Assembly (NCBI RefSeq): GCF_001039355.2
Contig: NW_019775424.1
Span: 39,390 to 103,389 of the forward strand
Direction: 5' to 3'
Length of the DNA stretch: 64,000 bases
From: Lingula anatina
Taxonomy: Eukaryota; Brachiopoda; Lingulata; Lingulida; Lingulidae
Every line of letters starts with the position of its first letter. Position 1 is the first letter of the stretch. The position numbers and the translations under genes are program-made. The notes beneath the pieces are model-generated. The model saw only the letters and a list, made by a program, of their open reading frames with translations, had not been told where the DNA came from and ran no database searches. Positions 51,801 to 61,649 of this stretch are shown here, piece after piece.

Positions 51801-54390
51801 TGAAATGCAGAACTTCATTAATTAATGTTATACCAGATTAAATAGTCAATTTTGTTTAAATGAAAAAATGCTTATCCAAAAAATGTATGTATTGATATTT
51901 ACCTATATTTACTGGAAACATTGACAAACTGAAATTGATTCATCCAAAGGTGTCACATATGACAAGCTATTTTTGCAACACATGATTATCCAGGTTTCAA
52001 CGGACATAAATAACAAAGGTGGATGGAAAGAATGTTTTACAGTGAAAGGTGTCCATCTACCCACTGGCTATTATTTAGGCTTCAGTGCGGCCACTGGACA
52101 GCTAGCAGGTACAAATCGGTCACTCCAAGTGGAGATGAATTAACCAACCAGCTCTGCATGGAGAGAAGCCCTAACATTTGGAGTGCTGTGCCTCACTTAA
52201 CACTGTCTGTCTTGTAGATGCTGCACTGTATTTGGTTTCCCTATCAACCTCAGCTGAAGTGCATTTAAGTTCATTGAAGTGAAATGGCTTAAATGAACTT
52301 TTGTGGGAAACTTTCTTTTTCATGCAACCTTATTTGGTTTATTCAATATATTTAGATGAAAAATTTAATTAAAGGTCTTTTTGAGAATTTGGCATGCTAC
52401 TGTCAGCTTCGAGGAAAGCTTTGAATTTTCATTTTTGAATTCTTAAGTAAGACCAGGAAGCTTTTTAAACCTATGTCAGCCTACCTTCACTGAATGGTGC
52501 CAAATTTATTGAATGAGCGCTTTTATTGGTTGCATGAAACTCTGTATCTTGAATTTAGGGAAGAACTAGTTATAGTTTCCCTAAATACAAGTCATTTGAG
52601 CATGATGTAGAACTAGAGGCCAAACATTGTAGTGCTAGATTTTCATCACATTCCATTTTCAGGTATCCACAGACATTAACAATAAAAATAAATGGAAGGA
52701 ATGTTTTAAAGTGAAAGGTGTACATTTGCCCACTGGCTATTATCTGGGCTTCTCTGCTGCAACGGGAGACCTCGCAGGTACAACCAGATAGGAACACAAT
52801 CACATATTTAAGCAAATATATAACTGATTTTATTATTTTCATTTTCTGTTGCTGATTTCAAAATTTTTTGTTATCAGTGGGATTGTGGGATATCCAAATT
52901 GCTCATTCAATTCAGAACCTTCTTCCATCTATTAAGTGTGTGCTCATAGAAGGTTGTGGAACTTATGCTTGTTGTTTATAACACTCATTCACTTATAACT
53001 TTACCTTTAGTTTATAGCTGTCATTGTGGTATTAGTGGGTTAATATACATATACAAAATGGTATAAAGCTTTTATAATCTTTTGATTTGATGTTATGTAA
53101 TGAAATAATGCTGTGGGACTTTTAAGTTAATTGGAGGGGTGTGTCATATATATCTGCACGTCCATGATACTGGGTAACAACATTGGGTTATAAGCTTTGA
53201 AAGTCTGTCAAAATATTCCTATGTGTTGGATTACAATGGGAGTGCTTTCATGTGACAGGGGATGAATTTATCTTATTTTAACAAACAATTTTGTGTTTCC
53301 AAACATTGCTGTATATTTTTAACTTTTTAACTTTTTAATTCTTAGCTGGAAATGACACTTTTTTTAGTTCTTTTTTAATATTTATATATATTAATGCAGT
53401 TCTTACCATAAGTGTTTTCCTCTTCTTGAATGACTAAAAGTGATGTTCATATTTATATATTGTGATTAGAACATGACATGTTTGATAGTACAGTATGAAA
53501 GATGCATCATTTAATCAATATTTTGATGCCAAAGGTTTCTGGGACTGCTTTTTATGTTATTTGGTACATTCTATTTATTTTCAGATAACCATGATATTAT
53601 CTCTGCTAAATTTTATGAACTGGAAACAGAAAGAGTAAGTATTGATATTACATGTTAGTGCAGTTTGAATTTAGTGAAGAGATTTATATCTTCCATTTTG
53701 ATATTATTGAAAAGCTAAGCTAAGAAACTTTTTGTTGGGCATGGTGACCCTCTGAAAAACTCATTAAGCACTCATTAAAAAGTCTGTGTTTTTAGCTGCA
53801 AATGTAACATTTATAGTGATGTTTTTTTGCCTTCAGTCTTTTTCAAAGTGACTGAAAGTTAATCACACCGTTTCATTAGATTATTAGTGGTAATGAAAGT
53901 GTAACATTTTATTAATTTCAGAAAGATGATGGTGTTGATTATTCCAAAATAGAACCATCTGCACAGTTTTTTGCTTCACCGAGAGGTTAGTAAAGATTAA
54001 ATTATTCATTTTATTGCATAGTGTGAGAGGCAAATATGCTGTTACTTGAAAGAGAGAATATTTTATTTGGCACTTTGCATTCCAATAAAGTTTTTCAGAA
54101 TCAATTTGCCCATCAGGTAGAAATTAAAAATGGATCATAAACATATATTTTCGTATATTAAATGTGAACTGTGTTTATCTCTGTATATTTAAAATAGTCC
54201 ATGATAATTGATGTTATTATTTTTAGACCATGTTGATGATGCCAAAGGGGCCTTCATGTTGAACAGTTTATCTGGCTGGAAGCTGTTAGTGGTCATCATA
54301 CTCATTATCATAGGCATAGGAGTGTGCCTTATGGTGGGCTTTATCATCTTTCAAAAATCACAGGAAAATTCAAGAAAACGTTTTTACTAA
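48703..54390 (+). CDS. LMAN2: VIP36/LMAN2-type L-type lectin cargo receptor, whole coding span
   Basis: Exons 48703-48829, 49701-49801, 50093-50207, 50485-50567, 51576-51737, one of 51994-52108 or 52663-52777, 53585-53634, 53922-53985 and 54227-54390 join in phase to 326 residues (human VIP36 is 356). A signal peptide spans about 1-22. The lectin domain (about 30-250) has EHSLVKPY, FGDGFAIWYT, FMDTYSN, GYDH and the TG(D/Q)LADNHD loop. The expected ligand residues D101, N136 and H161 are present, and cysteines near 176 and 210 could form the family disulphide. A membrane helix spans about 292-314, and the short cytosolic tail ends RKRFY. By family knowledge it binds high-mannose glycans on glycoproteins moving between ER and Golgi. 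The body resembles LMAN2, the tail LMAN2L. Confidence 0.95.
48830..49700 (+). other. LMAN2 intron 1
   Basis: 871 bp, GT-AG, AT-rich; nothing else recognised. Confidence 0.85.
49701..49801 (+). CDS. LMAN2: LMAN2 exon 2
   Basis: Encodes TPWDFVGSTMLTNNYIRLTS through GGLWNQH, matching the WDFQGSTMLTSQYVRLT block of VIP36. Donor GTGAGT. Confidence 0.95.
50093..50207 (+). CDS. LMAN2: LMAN2 exon 3 (lectin core)
   Basis: Encodes VRDWELHIQFKVHG and GDGFAIWYTKERL. The GDG motif supplies an expected sugar/Ca-site Asp. Confidence 0.96.
50485..50567 (+). CDS. LMAN2: LMAN2 exon 4 (lectin core)
   Basis: Encodes VFGSKNFFHGLAIFMDTYSN, with the conserved D and N of the calcium site. Phase-0 end at GTAAGT. 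Confidence 0.96.
50568..51575 (+). other. LMAN2 intron 4
   Basis: 1 kb with a two-copy tandem repeat at 50698-50940; open frames are unsupported. Confidence 0.85.
50698..50940. repeat. Two-copy tandem repeat (~120 bp unit)
   Basis: Both copies begin AGTCCTCATGTG and share ATTATAATCAGTTAAAG and GAGAAATTTGT, with scattered differences. Confidence 0.85.
51576..51737 (+). CDS. LMAN2: LMAN2 exon 5 (lectin core)
   Basis: Exactly 54 codons, encoding HPYISAMVDNGTMGYDHDAD through RYSDDTLT. It contains the conserved His in YDH and the TELAGC cysteine. Confidence 0.96.
51994..52108 (+). CDS. LMAN2: LMAN2 exon 6a (mutually exclusive)
   Basis: A 115-bp exon, phase 0 in and 1 out, with CCAG acceptor and GTACAA donor. 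It encodes VSTDINNKGGWKECF and GYYLGFSAATGQLA. It is a homologue of exon 6b. Including both would add 115 bases, which is not a multiple of three, so only one can be used. It differs from 6b at four residues, including Q in place of the loop Asp (G-Q-L versus G-D-L). Confidence 0.85.
52109..52662 (+). other. Intron between LMAN2 exons 6a and 6b
   Basis: 554 bp, AT-rich. It would hold the signals that keep exons 6a and 6b from being joined; I saw no clear paired docking/selector sequences. Confidence 0.8.
52663..52777 (+). CDS. LMAN2: LMAN2 exon 6b (mutually exclusive)
   Basis: Same length and phase as 6a, with TTCAG acceptor and GTACAA donor. It encodes VSTDINNKNKWKECF and GYYLGFSAATGDLA. 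The GDL loop matches vertebrate VIP36 and VIPL, so this is likely the ancestral-type form. Confidence 0.93.
52778..53584 (+). other. LMAN2 intron after exon 6b
   Basis: 807 bp, AT-rich; nothing recognised. Confidence 0.85.
53585..53634 (+). CDS. LMAN2: LMAN2 exon 7
   Basis: A 50-bp exon encoding NHDIISAKFYELETER, the final strand of the lectin domain (NHDIIS is invariant in VIP36). Confidence 0.93.
53922..53985 (+). CDS. LMAN2: LMAN2 exon 8 (stalk)
   Basis: Encodes KDDGVDYSKIEPSAQFFASP; the D(W/Y)(T/S)KIEPS block is shared with VIP36 rather than VIPL. Donor GTTAGT. Confidence 0.92.
54227..54390 (+). CDS. LMAN2: LMAN2 exon 9 (membrane anchor and tail)
   Basis: Encodes a stalk, a membrane helix from about KLLVVII to GFIIF, and the tail QKSQENSRKRFY, then TAA at 54388-54390. 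The FY end is the family's ER-exit signal. Confidence 0.96.
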
Positions 54391-54897
54391 ATTTCATGTT
54401 ACACCAATTATATTGTTTCAGAGTAGAGTCTGATTACAGAGTCCAAAGATTGAGTAAAAACTGAGATAGTGTGTGTTGTTTAAAGTGAACAAAGATATTT
54501 TCCGAAATGTGTTAACGTTACTTTTTTAAAGAAAAAAGTACAAGGAATACAGTGGCCTGTGTTTTACCAAATGCTGGTGGCATAAAGGTGTAAACAGTCT
54601 TAGTACACTTGTGAACCTGCAATAATGTATGCACTGGGAACAATTGAGAATATTGTCCAAAATTTTGAGCCATTTATTTTTTAGTGAACATGTAACCTTA
54701 AGCTCATGAATTTAAGACTTTTTTTCTGGGTGGTATTCAGCCTAAAGCAGCCCCCAGTCATTCGGTCACCAAGCTAGTTCTTCCTTTTTATTTACAACCC
54801 AATATCATGTCTGTGTATTATGAAAAATGACATACAGAGATACATTATTATTGTTATTGTGTATGCGGTGTTTATAATTCAAGATAGTTCTTAATGC

Positions 54898-54903
54898 AAT
54901 AAA
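54898..54903 (+). terminator. Polyadenylation signal for LMAN2
   Basis: Canonical AATAAA about 510 bases after the stop codon; use is inferred. Confidence 0.45.
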
Positions 54904-56066
54904 TGTTGAGGCATAAGAACTTGTTCACCAACAGTAAAAGCATGTTTATGGTTGCAGGATTGTACAAAATACATTTTATTTATTTTTGTTACATTTGAGA
55001 AGACCAAGTGGTTTTATTATAATTGTCAAAAACAAACTTTATAAGCTGAGAATAAAGAACGGTGTACAGCAAGTTCAAAACCACTTCTATAATTAAGTAT
55101 TCGAGGGCTGACAGTTCTCCAATACTTTTCATTTTGTCCCTCAAGTTGTGCTAATAAATCGTATCTCTTATTCACATCAGTGTTACATTTGATATTCAAT
55201 TTGTGTTCCATCCATATTATGGTAATTGGCTTCTTGTGTGTAAGGTGAGCAGGTGCTAGTTTCAACTTATGAATTTAAACATTTTATATGCCATTTCATA
55301 TCTTGAGCCCACTGCTTGTTCAGAGGTGATTGGGTAACTTGGAAGAAAATTGATGTATTTTGTATTTTTTCAGGTATTATCAGAAAGACATCCATTGACA
55401 AGTAATTTGAACTTTGCCTATTAATGTAGTTATATTTAAATGCCAAATCAAAGTAGCAAATACTGGTAAGGAACTAAGTAGACATTGAACCACTAGGTAG
55501 GTAGTGTTTTGTCCACAACAATTAGAATTTATTTTTGTAGTGCAATTTGAAAAGAATAGTTTCAGTTTCATATCTTCCATGTAGTTGGGTATTCATAGTA
55601 AGGCAAAGGAAAGGTAGGTTAGGTGGTTCACCAATATTCATGTTAGATTGAAACTTAAAATGTTTTTCTTTCAATACAGCAGGCACAGAGAAACATACAA
55701 GATACAAGTAGCAGATCTTTGCTCAATTAAATGTGGTTACGTTAAACAAATGCCTCAAAATGTGAAAGACTTAAAAACAACACCAGAAACCACAACCAGC
55801 CTATTTGTGCTTCCAAAGTTTAAAATTTAAAGTATTTTAGCAGCTTTAGAAGCTGCCAGATGATGAAATATTGAACAATACTAATTTAATGTACATAGCC
55901 TCGGGTGTTGTTCTAACACTATGGAAAAGGTGGGGTATGTAATAGTTTTGTACATGTGGACTATATCATTGTATAATAAAAAAACATTCTTTGGAAAAAT
56001 ATTGCAGCACTTGTTATTGTTAATGGGTATTGGATTCATGTGAGGGATTGTCAGTGTCAATCTCTT

Positions 56067-56072
56067 TTTATT
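56067..56072 (-). terminator. Polyadenylation signal for ARMC6
   Basis: AATAAA on the minus strand about 195 bases beyond the ARMC6 stop codon; use is inferred. Confidence 0.4.
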
Positions 56073-56265
56073 CACTTTAAAAAAATCACAGCAATAACTT
56101 ATAAACAACATATATTATGACTTTTAAATAAGTTCCTCCTTTCAGCTTGGTTTGTGTTATACTACATTACACTAAAGTTTTTCCTACAAAATTGTTCCAG
56201 CATTTGTGTTCACAGTATATATACGATCAGAGTCATGGGGACTTGGAAGACAACCATTTTTCTCC

Positions 56266-56478
56266 TCACTGAGAAATTTCTCCCCTTTCTCCTTTCCATC
56301 TTTCTATCAAGTCCACTTTGCAGCCTAAATCCCTGAGTGCACTCTTGGCTTCATCTGTACAATCTTTATGTTGCTGGTAGGCCAGGTTAATCAAACCCTC
56401 CGCACCAAGTTCCAAGATTGGATCACAGTATTCTCTGGTACGAGCTACTAAATTCCTCAGAGCCATGCAAGCCTGCTT
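56266..56478 (-). CDS. ARMC6: ARMC6 last exon
   Basis: Encodes KQACMALRNLVARTREYCDP through RWKGERGEISQ, then a stop. It aligns to the human C-terminus RNLVAHGQ...ALRDLGCHVEL. Confidence 0.95.
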   Translation of the reverse strand, partial: KQACMALRNLVARTREYCDPILELGAEGLINLAYQQHKDCTDEAKSALRDLGCKVDLIERWKGERGEISQ

Positions 56479-59057
56479 CTGAAAATGGGAATTTTGAACA
56501 TCATTTTAAAATTTTATCAAAATAAAAGTTTTTGGTACCTTTTCTTGAAGCAGCATCAGGGATGCCTTAAACAAACCTAAAGAAGGGGTGCAACAAACTG
56601 TGTCAAAATCTGGATATGAGCATTATTTTTATAAAATCAAATTCTTTCAAGATATATATATTTTTTTCTTTTGATACTTGTTTAGTATTTTTTTTACTTC
56701 ACTAGGGTATGAAGTTTGTTAATTCTAAAGTGTATGTCAACAGGGGTGTGTTTAGATTAAAAGTTATCAGTCCAGCAGGATGGACATATCTCAGCCAAGG
56801 CAAGGTCAATGTAATCAGCTTAATTATCTGTAACTTGAAGTGCTTAGGTGAAGTAGGGAAAACTTTGTTGTTCATGTTTCTTTGCGAGGAGGCAAACTTG
56901 TAACAAATTTGTGAAAGAGAATAAAGTCCCCTGTAGTGTAATAAGGTGGAGGAACCCCTTTAAGCAAGCAGTAATTGAATAGATATAATGCTTCATGTGA
57001 CAAGTGCATTTTGTGTATTTGCTCATTTTCCATTAATAACTGTAGCTACCTGCACAGCAGAGACATCTTTGTGTATCTTCATCCCTTGGATAATGACTTC
57101 ATGGCCTCCACATTTCACGATTTTGGCACAATGAGGGGGTAAGCGCAGGGCAAGTGTTCCCAAAGCTGCACAACCATTCTCACATATCTGACATAGAATA
57201 TTTATTGTCTAAATGACTAGGAAATCAACATTTTCAAGGAAACCAACAAAAAAAAAGAAAAAAAAAACACTGATCACATATTTAGCTATGTTTAACTTTT
57301 AACTCATAGATAGACTGAAAAAAAAAATACAGGTATGCCAGTCTCGACCAAAAAAAAGTACACAAAGTATGATACCTGTACTTGGTATTAGTACACTATA
57401 ACACTCAGTGACTGTTACATATATAGCACCTATTAGTTATAATAAATAAGAACAAGATGACACACTCTACCTGAGGCTGTGCCTGGTGTGTCCCCATAGC
57501 TCCCACAATCAGCTCCACACCACCAGCATTCACAATAGCTGCCTTCACATTGTCATTCCCTGCAATGGTTCGCATCAAGCCAATGGAATGCTTGGCTAAA
57601 CCCTGAAAATACAGAAGTATTGAAATATTTCTCACAGAGATTGCTGGTATTCTTGAAAAACCATCTGACAGCCAGACACATTTGCCATGAATTGAAAATG
57701 TATGATGTTGGCATCAAGCCAATGGAATATTTGGCTAAACCCTGAAAATACAGATGAATGCTCTGTCACAGAGATCGCCCATTACCGAGTACCTTGTCTG
57801 CAAGTATGTGATGGAAAGCTCTACCTGATGGACTGGCATCTTTTCTTTGTTATTTCCAAGGTTTGATGCTTTGACCACAGGCAAAAAAATAATCAATTCT
57901 TTGAAAAAAAAACTGTCCATATCAATAAGATTTCATGTTTGCATGCATAAGTTAAAACTATATGTTTTGACATAATTTGATATCTTAACACACGCTTTAT
58001 CCCTTAACTTCATCCCTAACAGCAGAGTAAGAACCCACTTTATTTGATATCTCAACACTTTATTCTTAACAGCAGAGAAAGAACTCACCTGGTGATGCAT
58101 GTTTTCAGTGAGGGTAGTCATCAATAGCTGTAAACCCCCTCTGTCTGCTATCTCCTGACAAAACTCATTCCTGACAGCAAGTTTACTCAGAGTTGCAAAC
58201 AGCTCCCCAAGTACAGCTACATCCCCTGTAAAGCCTAAAATTGATCCAACAGATATAAGAAGAATAAAAATATCAAAATGTTTGATGATTTGCACAGTCG
58301 ATTATTTTGCATTTATCACTGACTTTGAAGTTACAGAAATGTTTACAGAATCTATGAATAATCATGCACTTTCTTGATGTTGACTCATTATTATCAGATC
58401 CTTACCATTACACGTCTCCAATATCACCTTCAAAGCATTTGCCTCTGCCACTATCATCTTGGCATGTTCGTGAGCTTTTCCAAATGGGACCCTTGGATCA
58501 TCATCAAAGGTTAAAACACGTAATGCAAAACATACTTCTTTCACAATCCCAGCACTTTTCTGGTGTGCAGTCAAAACAGAGATGAGTACAGAAATAAGAT
58601 TCTGTTCTACATAAGCTTGTCTGTTCTTTTCATGCATGACACAAGTCAAACGAATCATCCTTACAAGCGCTTCACAGAGTTCTTCAGATTCTTCACTGTC
58701 CTTCAGCAAGTTGGTGAAGTACTCTATACCAGTCTGGTCCACCAGGTCAGGCTGCCCATTCAGAAGTGAACTGAGGGCATCCACACAGCATTTCAGAAGT
58801 TCTTTGTCAGAGGAAAGTTTCTGACATAATTTGAAGAGTACAGGGTATGCCTTGTTGCTACCAGCAAGACATCTATGAGGGAGATCTATATCACATTCTG
58901 TTTTTATCTGAGCTAAAGCTGCCTTCACTGTGGTAGGATCTATATCTCCACTGTCCAGCACACCACTGAGATTCTGCACAGCAGCTACTACTGGGTGTGT
59001 GGTCCCCTCTCCAGTGTGGGAACTGATGTCTTTGACTATGTTGCTGAGGTCTATTCC
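56266..59057 (-). CDS. ARMC6: Armadillo repeat-containing protein 6, C-terminal part
   Basis: Exons in transcript order 58406-59057, 58089-58234, 57471-57602, 57050-57187 and 56266-56478 join in phase to 426 residues and a stop. Human ARMC6 is about 501, so roughly 65-80 N-terminal residues are missing. Recognisable blocks are GIDLSNIV, NGQPDLVDQ, CFALRVLTFDDDPRVPFG, LSKLAVRNEFCQE, RTIAGNDNVKAAIVNAGG, ENGCAALGTLALR, RNLVA and ALRDLGCKVDL. These are armadillo-type helical repeats, and the protein should be a solenoid of ARM repeats. The biochemical role of ARMC6 is not well known. The first exon(s) were not found in 59058-64000. They may lie beyond the window or be missing from this assembly. 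Confidence 0.93.
56479..57049 (-). other. ARMC6 last intron
   Basis: 571 bp, AT-rich, GT-AG; nothing else recognised. Confidence 0.85.
57050..57187 (-). CDS. ARMC6: ARMC6 exon (ARM repeat)
   Basis: 138 bp, phase 0-0, encoding ICENGCAALGTLALRLPPHC through KDVSAVQ. Confidence 0.93.
57471..57602 (-). CDS. ARMC6: ARMC6 exon (ARM repeat)
   Basis: 132 bp, phase 0-0, encoding GLAKHSIGLMRTIAGNDNVK through HQAQPQ. Its 5' end and acceptor are partly duplicated upstream at 57711-57757. Confidence 0.93.
57603..58088 (-). other. ARMC6 intron with partial exon duplication
   Basis: 486-bp intron. It contains a second copy (57711-57757) of the first ~30 coding bases and the acceptor of the neighbouring exon 57471-57602. 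Confidence 0.85.
57711..57757 (-). pseudogene. Partial duplicate of an ARMC6 exon start
   Basis: Matches 57571-57617 with a few changes, including the CAG acceptor and GGTTTAGCCAA coding start. The rest of the exon is absent and no donor follows in phase, so it is a decoy or relic. Confidence 0.65.
58089..58234 (-). CDS. ARMC6: ARMC6 exon (ARM repeat)
   Basis: 146 bp encoding FTGDVAVLGELFATLSKLAV then RNEFCQEIADRGGL through ENMHHQ. Acceptor TTTTAG, donor GTGAGT. Confidence 0.93.
58406..59057 (-). CDS. ARMC6: ARMC6 large exon (ARM repeats)
   Basis: 652 bp from acceptor TCTCTAG to donor GTAAGG, phase 0 in and 1 out. It encodes GIDLSNIVKDISSHTG through KVILETCN. Confidence 0.93.
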
Positions 59058-59169
59058 CTAGAGAAAAAACATTGATGTTAAGAGCATATATCTTTATGAT
59101 GCTGCACTTTAATTTGTGACTAATGAAATATCTTAAACATGTCCTTGGGGTCAATTGTCTTATACAAGT
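59058..59169. other. Sequence between ARMC6 exon and LTR
   Basis: Likely ARMC6 intron; nothing recognised. Confidence 0.5.
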
Positions 59170-59591
59170 TGTTAGTGCGTCATGTCACATGACCTTGTGG
59201 TCACTCTTTATAATACGAACACTAATCAGTCACGTGATTATGGGTGTGTGTGTGGTATTGAGATATATAGAGAATTCAGTACATATGTAGCAACCATACC
59301 GGTCGGTCACCCTAGATAGCATATAATGTAAGTACTAGTAAAATGTATTTCTTTTTATTTAACGTATATACTGTAGTTTGTTTATATTAGTTTTTATGAG
59401 TTTACTGTTTACCGCATACTTATGTCATTTTTTTCATTTTTTTTTAGATTTGTACAAGAGTCCAATGTACACAACGGACAAACGAGATAAGGTGTTCATT
59501 GTGATAACGAAACTGTAACAAATCGTGCTATCTATAAGACAATAAAAGATTCAGTGATTTTATGCGTAACGTCGTCTACAATATAAGTACA
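59170..59591 (+). mobile_element. Candidate 5' LTR of BEL/Pao retrotransposon
   Basis: Begins TGTTAG and ends in ACA (at 59580 or 59591) just ahead of a gag-like reading frame. It has a TATA-like TTTATAATAC near 59207 and AATAAA at 59541-59546, as a promoter and polyadenylation LTR would. No second LTR copy is in the window, so the borders are inferred. Confidence 0.4.
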
Positions 59592-59617
59592 AATATTTTG
59601 CTCCGAACACTGGCATC

Positions 59618-60907
59618 ATGAATGGTGAAACAAACGCAGATGTACCACAGTCAGACACAACTACCATTAAAACTTTAAGGGACAGAAAAAGAGCAGCGCT
59701 ACGCTCAGTTACAGTATGCCGTAACAAAACAGTGAATGCTATGACTGACTTTAATAACCTTCATATCGTGAAAACAAATTTGGAACAGTACGATGAATTA
59801 TTTGCAAAGTACCAATCTGCATATAATAAATACTGTGAAAAACTTTCTGAGGATGAAATGACGAAGGAACTTCATGCGTTTGAAGAAAGACAAATTTCTA
59901 TGCTAGAGTTTAGACGACATGTGCTCAATTGGACCAGCGAGGCAGAACAGGCACTAACTGCTGATTGTACCAGTTCAGCCAAGGGTAGCAACCACAGTAG
60001 CGGGTCACGATCGTCACGCCGTTCTCGCTCTTCACAGTCAGCCCATACTGAGGTGTCAGCGCGTGTAAAGGAACAAGCAAAGATCGCGGAACTCACCGTT
60101 GAAAAAGAATTACTACAGAAAAAACACCGATTGATGATGGAGAATGAACAGTTACGAGTGGAAGGTGAAATAGCAAAAGCCCGTGCCCGTGAACGCGTTT
60201 ATGCAGAAGATGACGTCACGACGCATGCGGCAGCCACACCCACCTCTTCCCATGATGCATCCCATTCAAACCCAGCCCCAGTCAACCTTGGTGAAACGCA
60301 ACGCCCGAGCAGCGCACCGTTAAACGTAGATGCTCCGGAATTTAGACCACACCAAGCCCATACGCATCCGAGCAGCATGACTGAAGAAAGCCACTTGGTT
60401 TCTACGAACACGCTTGTTGCCGCGCTTTCTCTGCCACAGCCAGAAATCCCGAAGTTTTCAGGCGATCTGATCAGTTACAGGACTTTCATGACGGCATTTG
60501 ACACTCGTATAGCATCGCGCACAGCTTCTCCCTCTGACAGACTTTATTACCTAGATCAGCATCTCGTTGGTGAACCCAAAGACATCGTTAGTGGTTGTTT
60601 CTTGTTTGATCCAGAGACCGGATACCAAGAAGCTCGCCGCTTACTTGATAAAGAATATGGGGATCCATACAAAACTGCTTTAGTTTATATCAATAAAGTC
60701 AATGCTTGGCCTGTTATTAAACAAGATGATTGTATAGGTCTGAAAAAGTTGTCTTTGTTCTTGACAAAGTGTTGTAATGCAATGAAATGTTTGTCATATT
60801 TGAATGTTTTAGATCACCCTCCAAATATGCTCAATGTTGTTCAGAAATTACCATTTTATTTACAAAATAAATGGNATCTTATTATTCTTTCCTTTAAAAA
60901 AAAATAG
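59618..60907 (+). CDS. BEL/Pao-type gag (DUF1759-like), truncated
   Basis: An open frame of 429 codons with an N-terminal coiled-coil-rich part, a Ser/Arg-rich stretch (about 123-142) and a charged helix (about 145-200). The block LPQPEIPKFSGDLISYRTF then DTRIASRTASPSDRLYYL (about 274-312) is the signature of BEL/Pao gag (DUF1759). After about residue 415 the family match stops, one N occurs (60875), and the frame ends in an A-rich tract. Protease, reverse transcriptase and integrase are absent. GC and codon use differ from the AT-rich surroundings, so insertion is probably recent. Confidence 0.8.
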   Translation: MNGETNADVPQSDTTTIKTLRDRKRAALRSVTVCRNKTVNAMTDFNNLHIVKTNLEQYDELFAKYQSAYNKYCEKLSEDEMTKELHAFEERQISMLEFRRHVLNWTSEAEQALTADCTSSAKGSNHSSGSRSSRRSRSSQSAHTEVSARVKEQAKIAELTVEKELLQKKHRLMMENEQLRVEGEIAKARARERVYAEDDVTTHAAATPTSSHDASHSNPAPVNLGETQRPSSAPLNVDAPEFRPHQAHTHPSSMTEESHLVSTNTLVAALSLPQPEIPKFSGDLISYRTFMTAFDTRIASRTASPSDRLYYLDQHLVGEPKDIVSGCFLFDPETGYQEARRLLDKEYGDPYKTALVYINKVNAWPVIKQDDCIGLKKLSLFLTKCCNAMKCLSYLNVLDHPPNMLNVVQKLPFYLQNKWXLIILSFKKK

Positions 60908-61649
60908 TAAATTTGTATGCTGATTTCCACCTGGAGTTTAAGTGGAAAAGATGATACCCATGTCACCTTTATCTGTTTTCTTCATACCATTGTCCCTTGG
61001 GTAGAGAAAGTTAATGCATATAGGATTGTTGAGGAGGCTGATTACTGGTATATGTGCTACTCAAACTACATGTACACCTGACCAAAAAAGTTTGGAAACA
61101 TTGTTATTTTGAATAATTATAAAATAACCATATGAGCTAAGGTATAAATACTTTAACCAAATATTGATGGATAATGCATCCACCATTTATTACTTTTTGT
61201 GTATATGTACAGTAGTACAGCACAGCATCAACTAAAAGGACTTCACTCTGATTCTTTATATATAAAGTATACTTTCAATCTCCAATTATAAAGTTTGATG
61301 TGCTGGTTAGCTTTACCGGACTTTGGAGTGGTGTCACTCTTAGCAGGAAGTTACATGCGTTTGCGATCTCTGGCATGTCCTGTTTGTAGGAGGACACATG
61401 TGAGGATACATATCACAGTTACTGATGCGCTATCTGGATGTCACTTTAGGATTATAGCAACTGTTTTTCACCCTTCCTACAAATCATCATTATCATCATC
61501 TTTCACCCTTGAGTAGAATGGCAGCAGCAGCTTTTTTATCAGTTTATAATTCCACAACCTATAGTACATATCATATTGTACATAAGAGTGGTAATGCATC
61601 AAACTTTGTGCTATTTCACACTGAGTAAGGAGCCGTTCCCGCAGATATT
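60908..61649. other. Uncharacterised AT-rich segment
   Basis: No gene, RNA or repeat recognised. It may be remains of the retroelement or host intron. Confidence 0.4.

Larger units (their letters stand above)
54391..56265. other. Convergent 3' region of LMAN2 and ARMC6
   Basis: Contains the 3' UTRs of both genes. AATAAA for LMAN2 is at 54898-54903, and AATAAA on the minus strand for ARMC6 is at 56067-56072. No coding signal was found. Confidence 0.7.
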
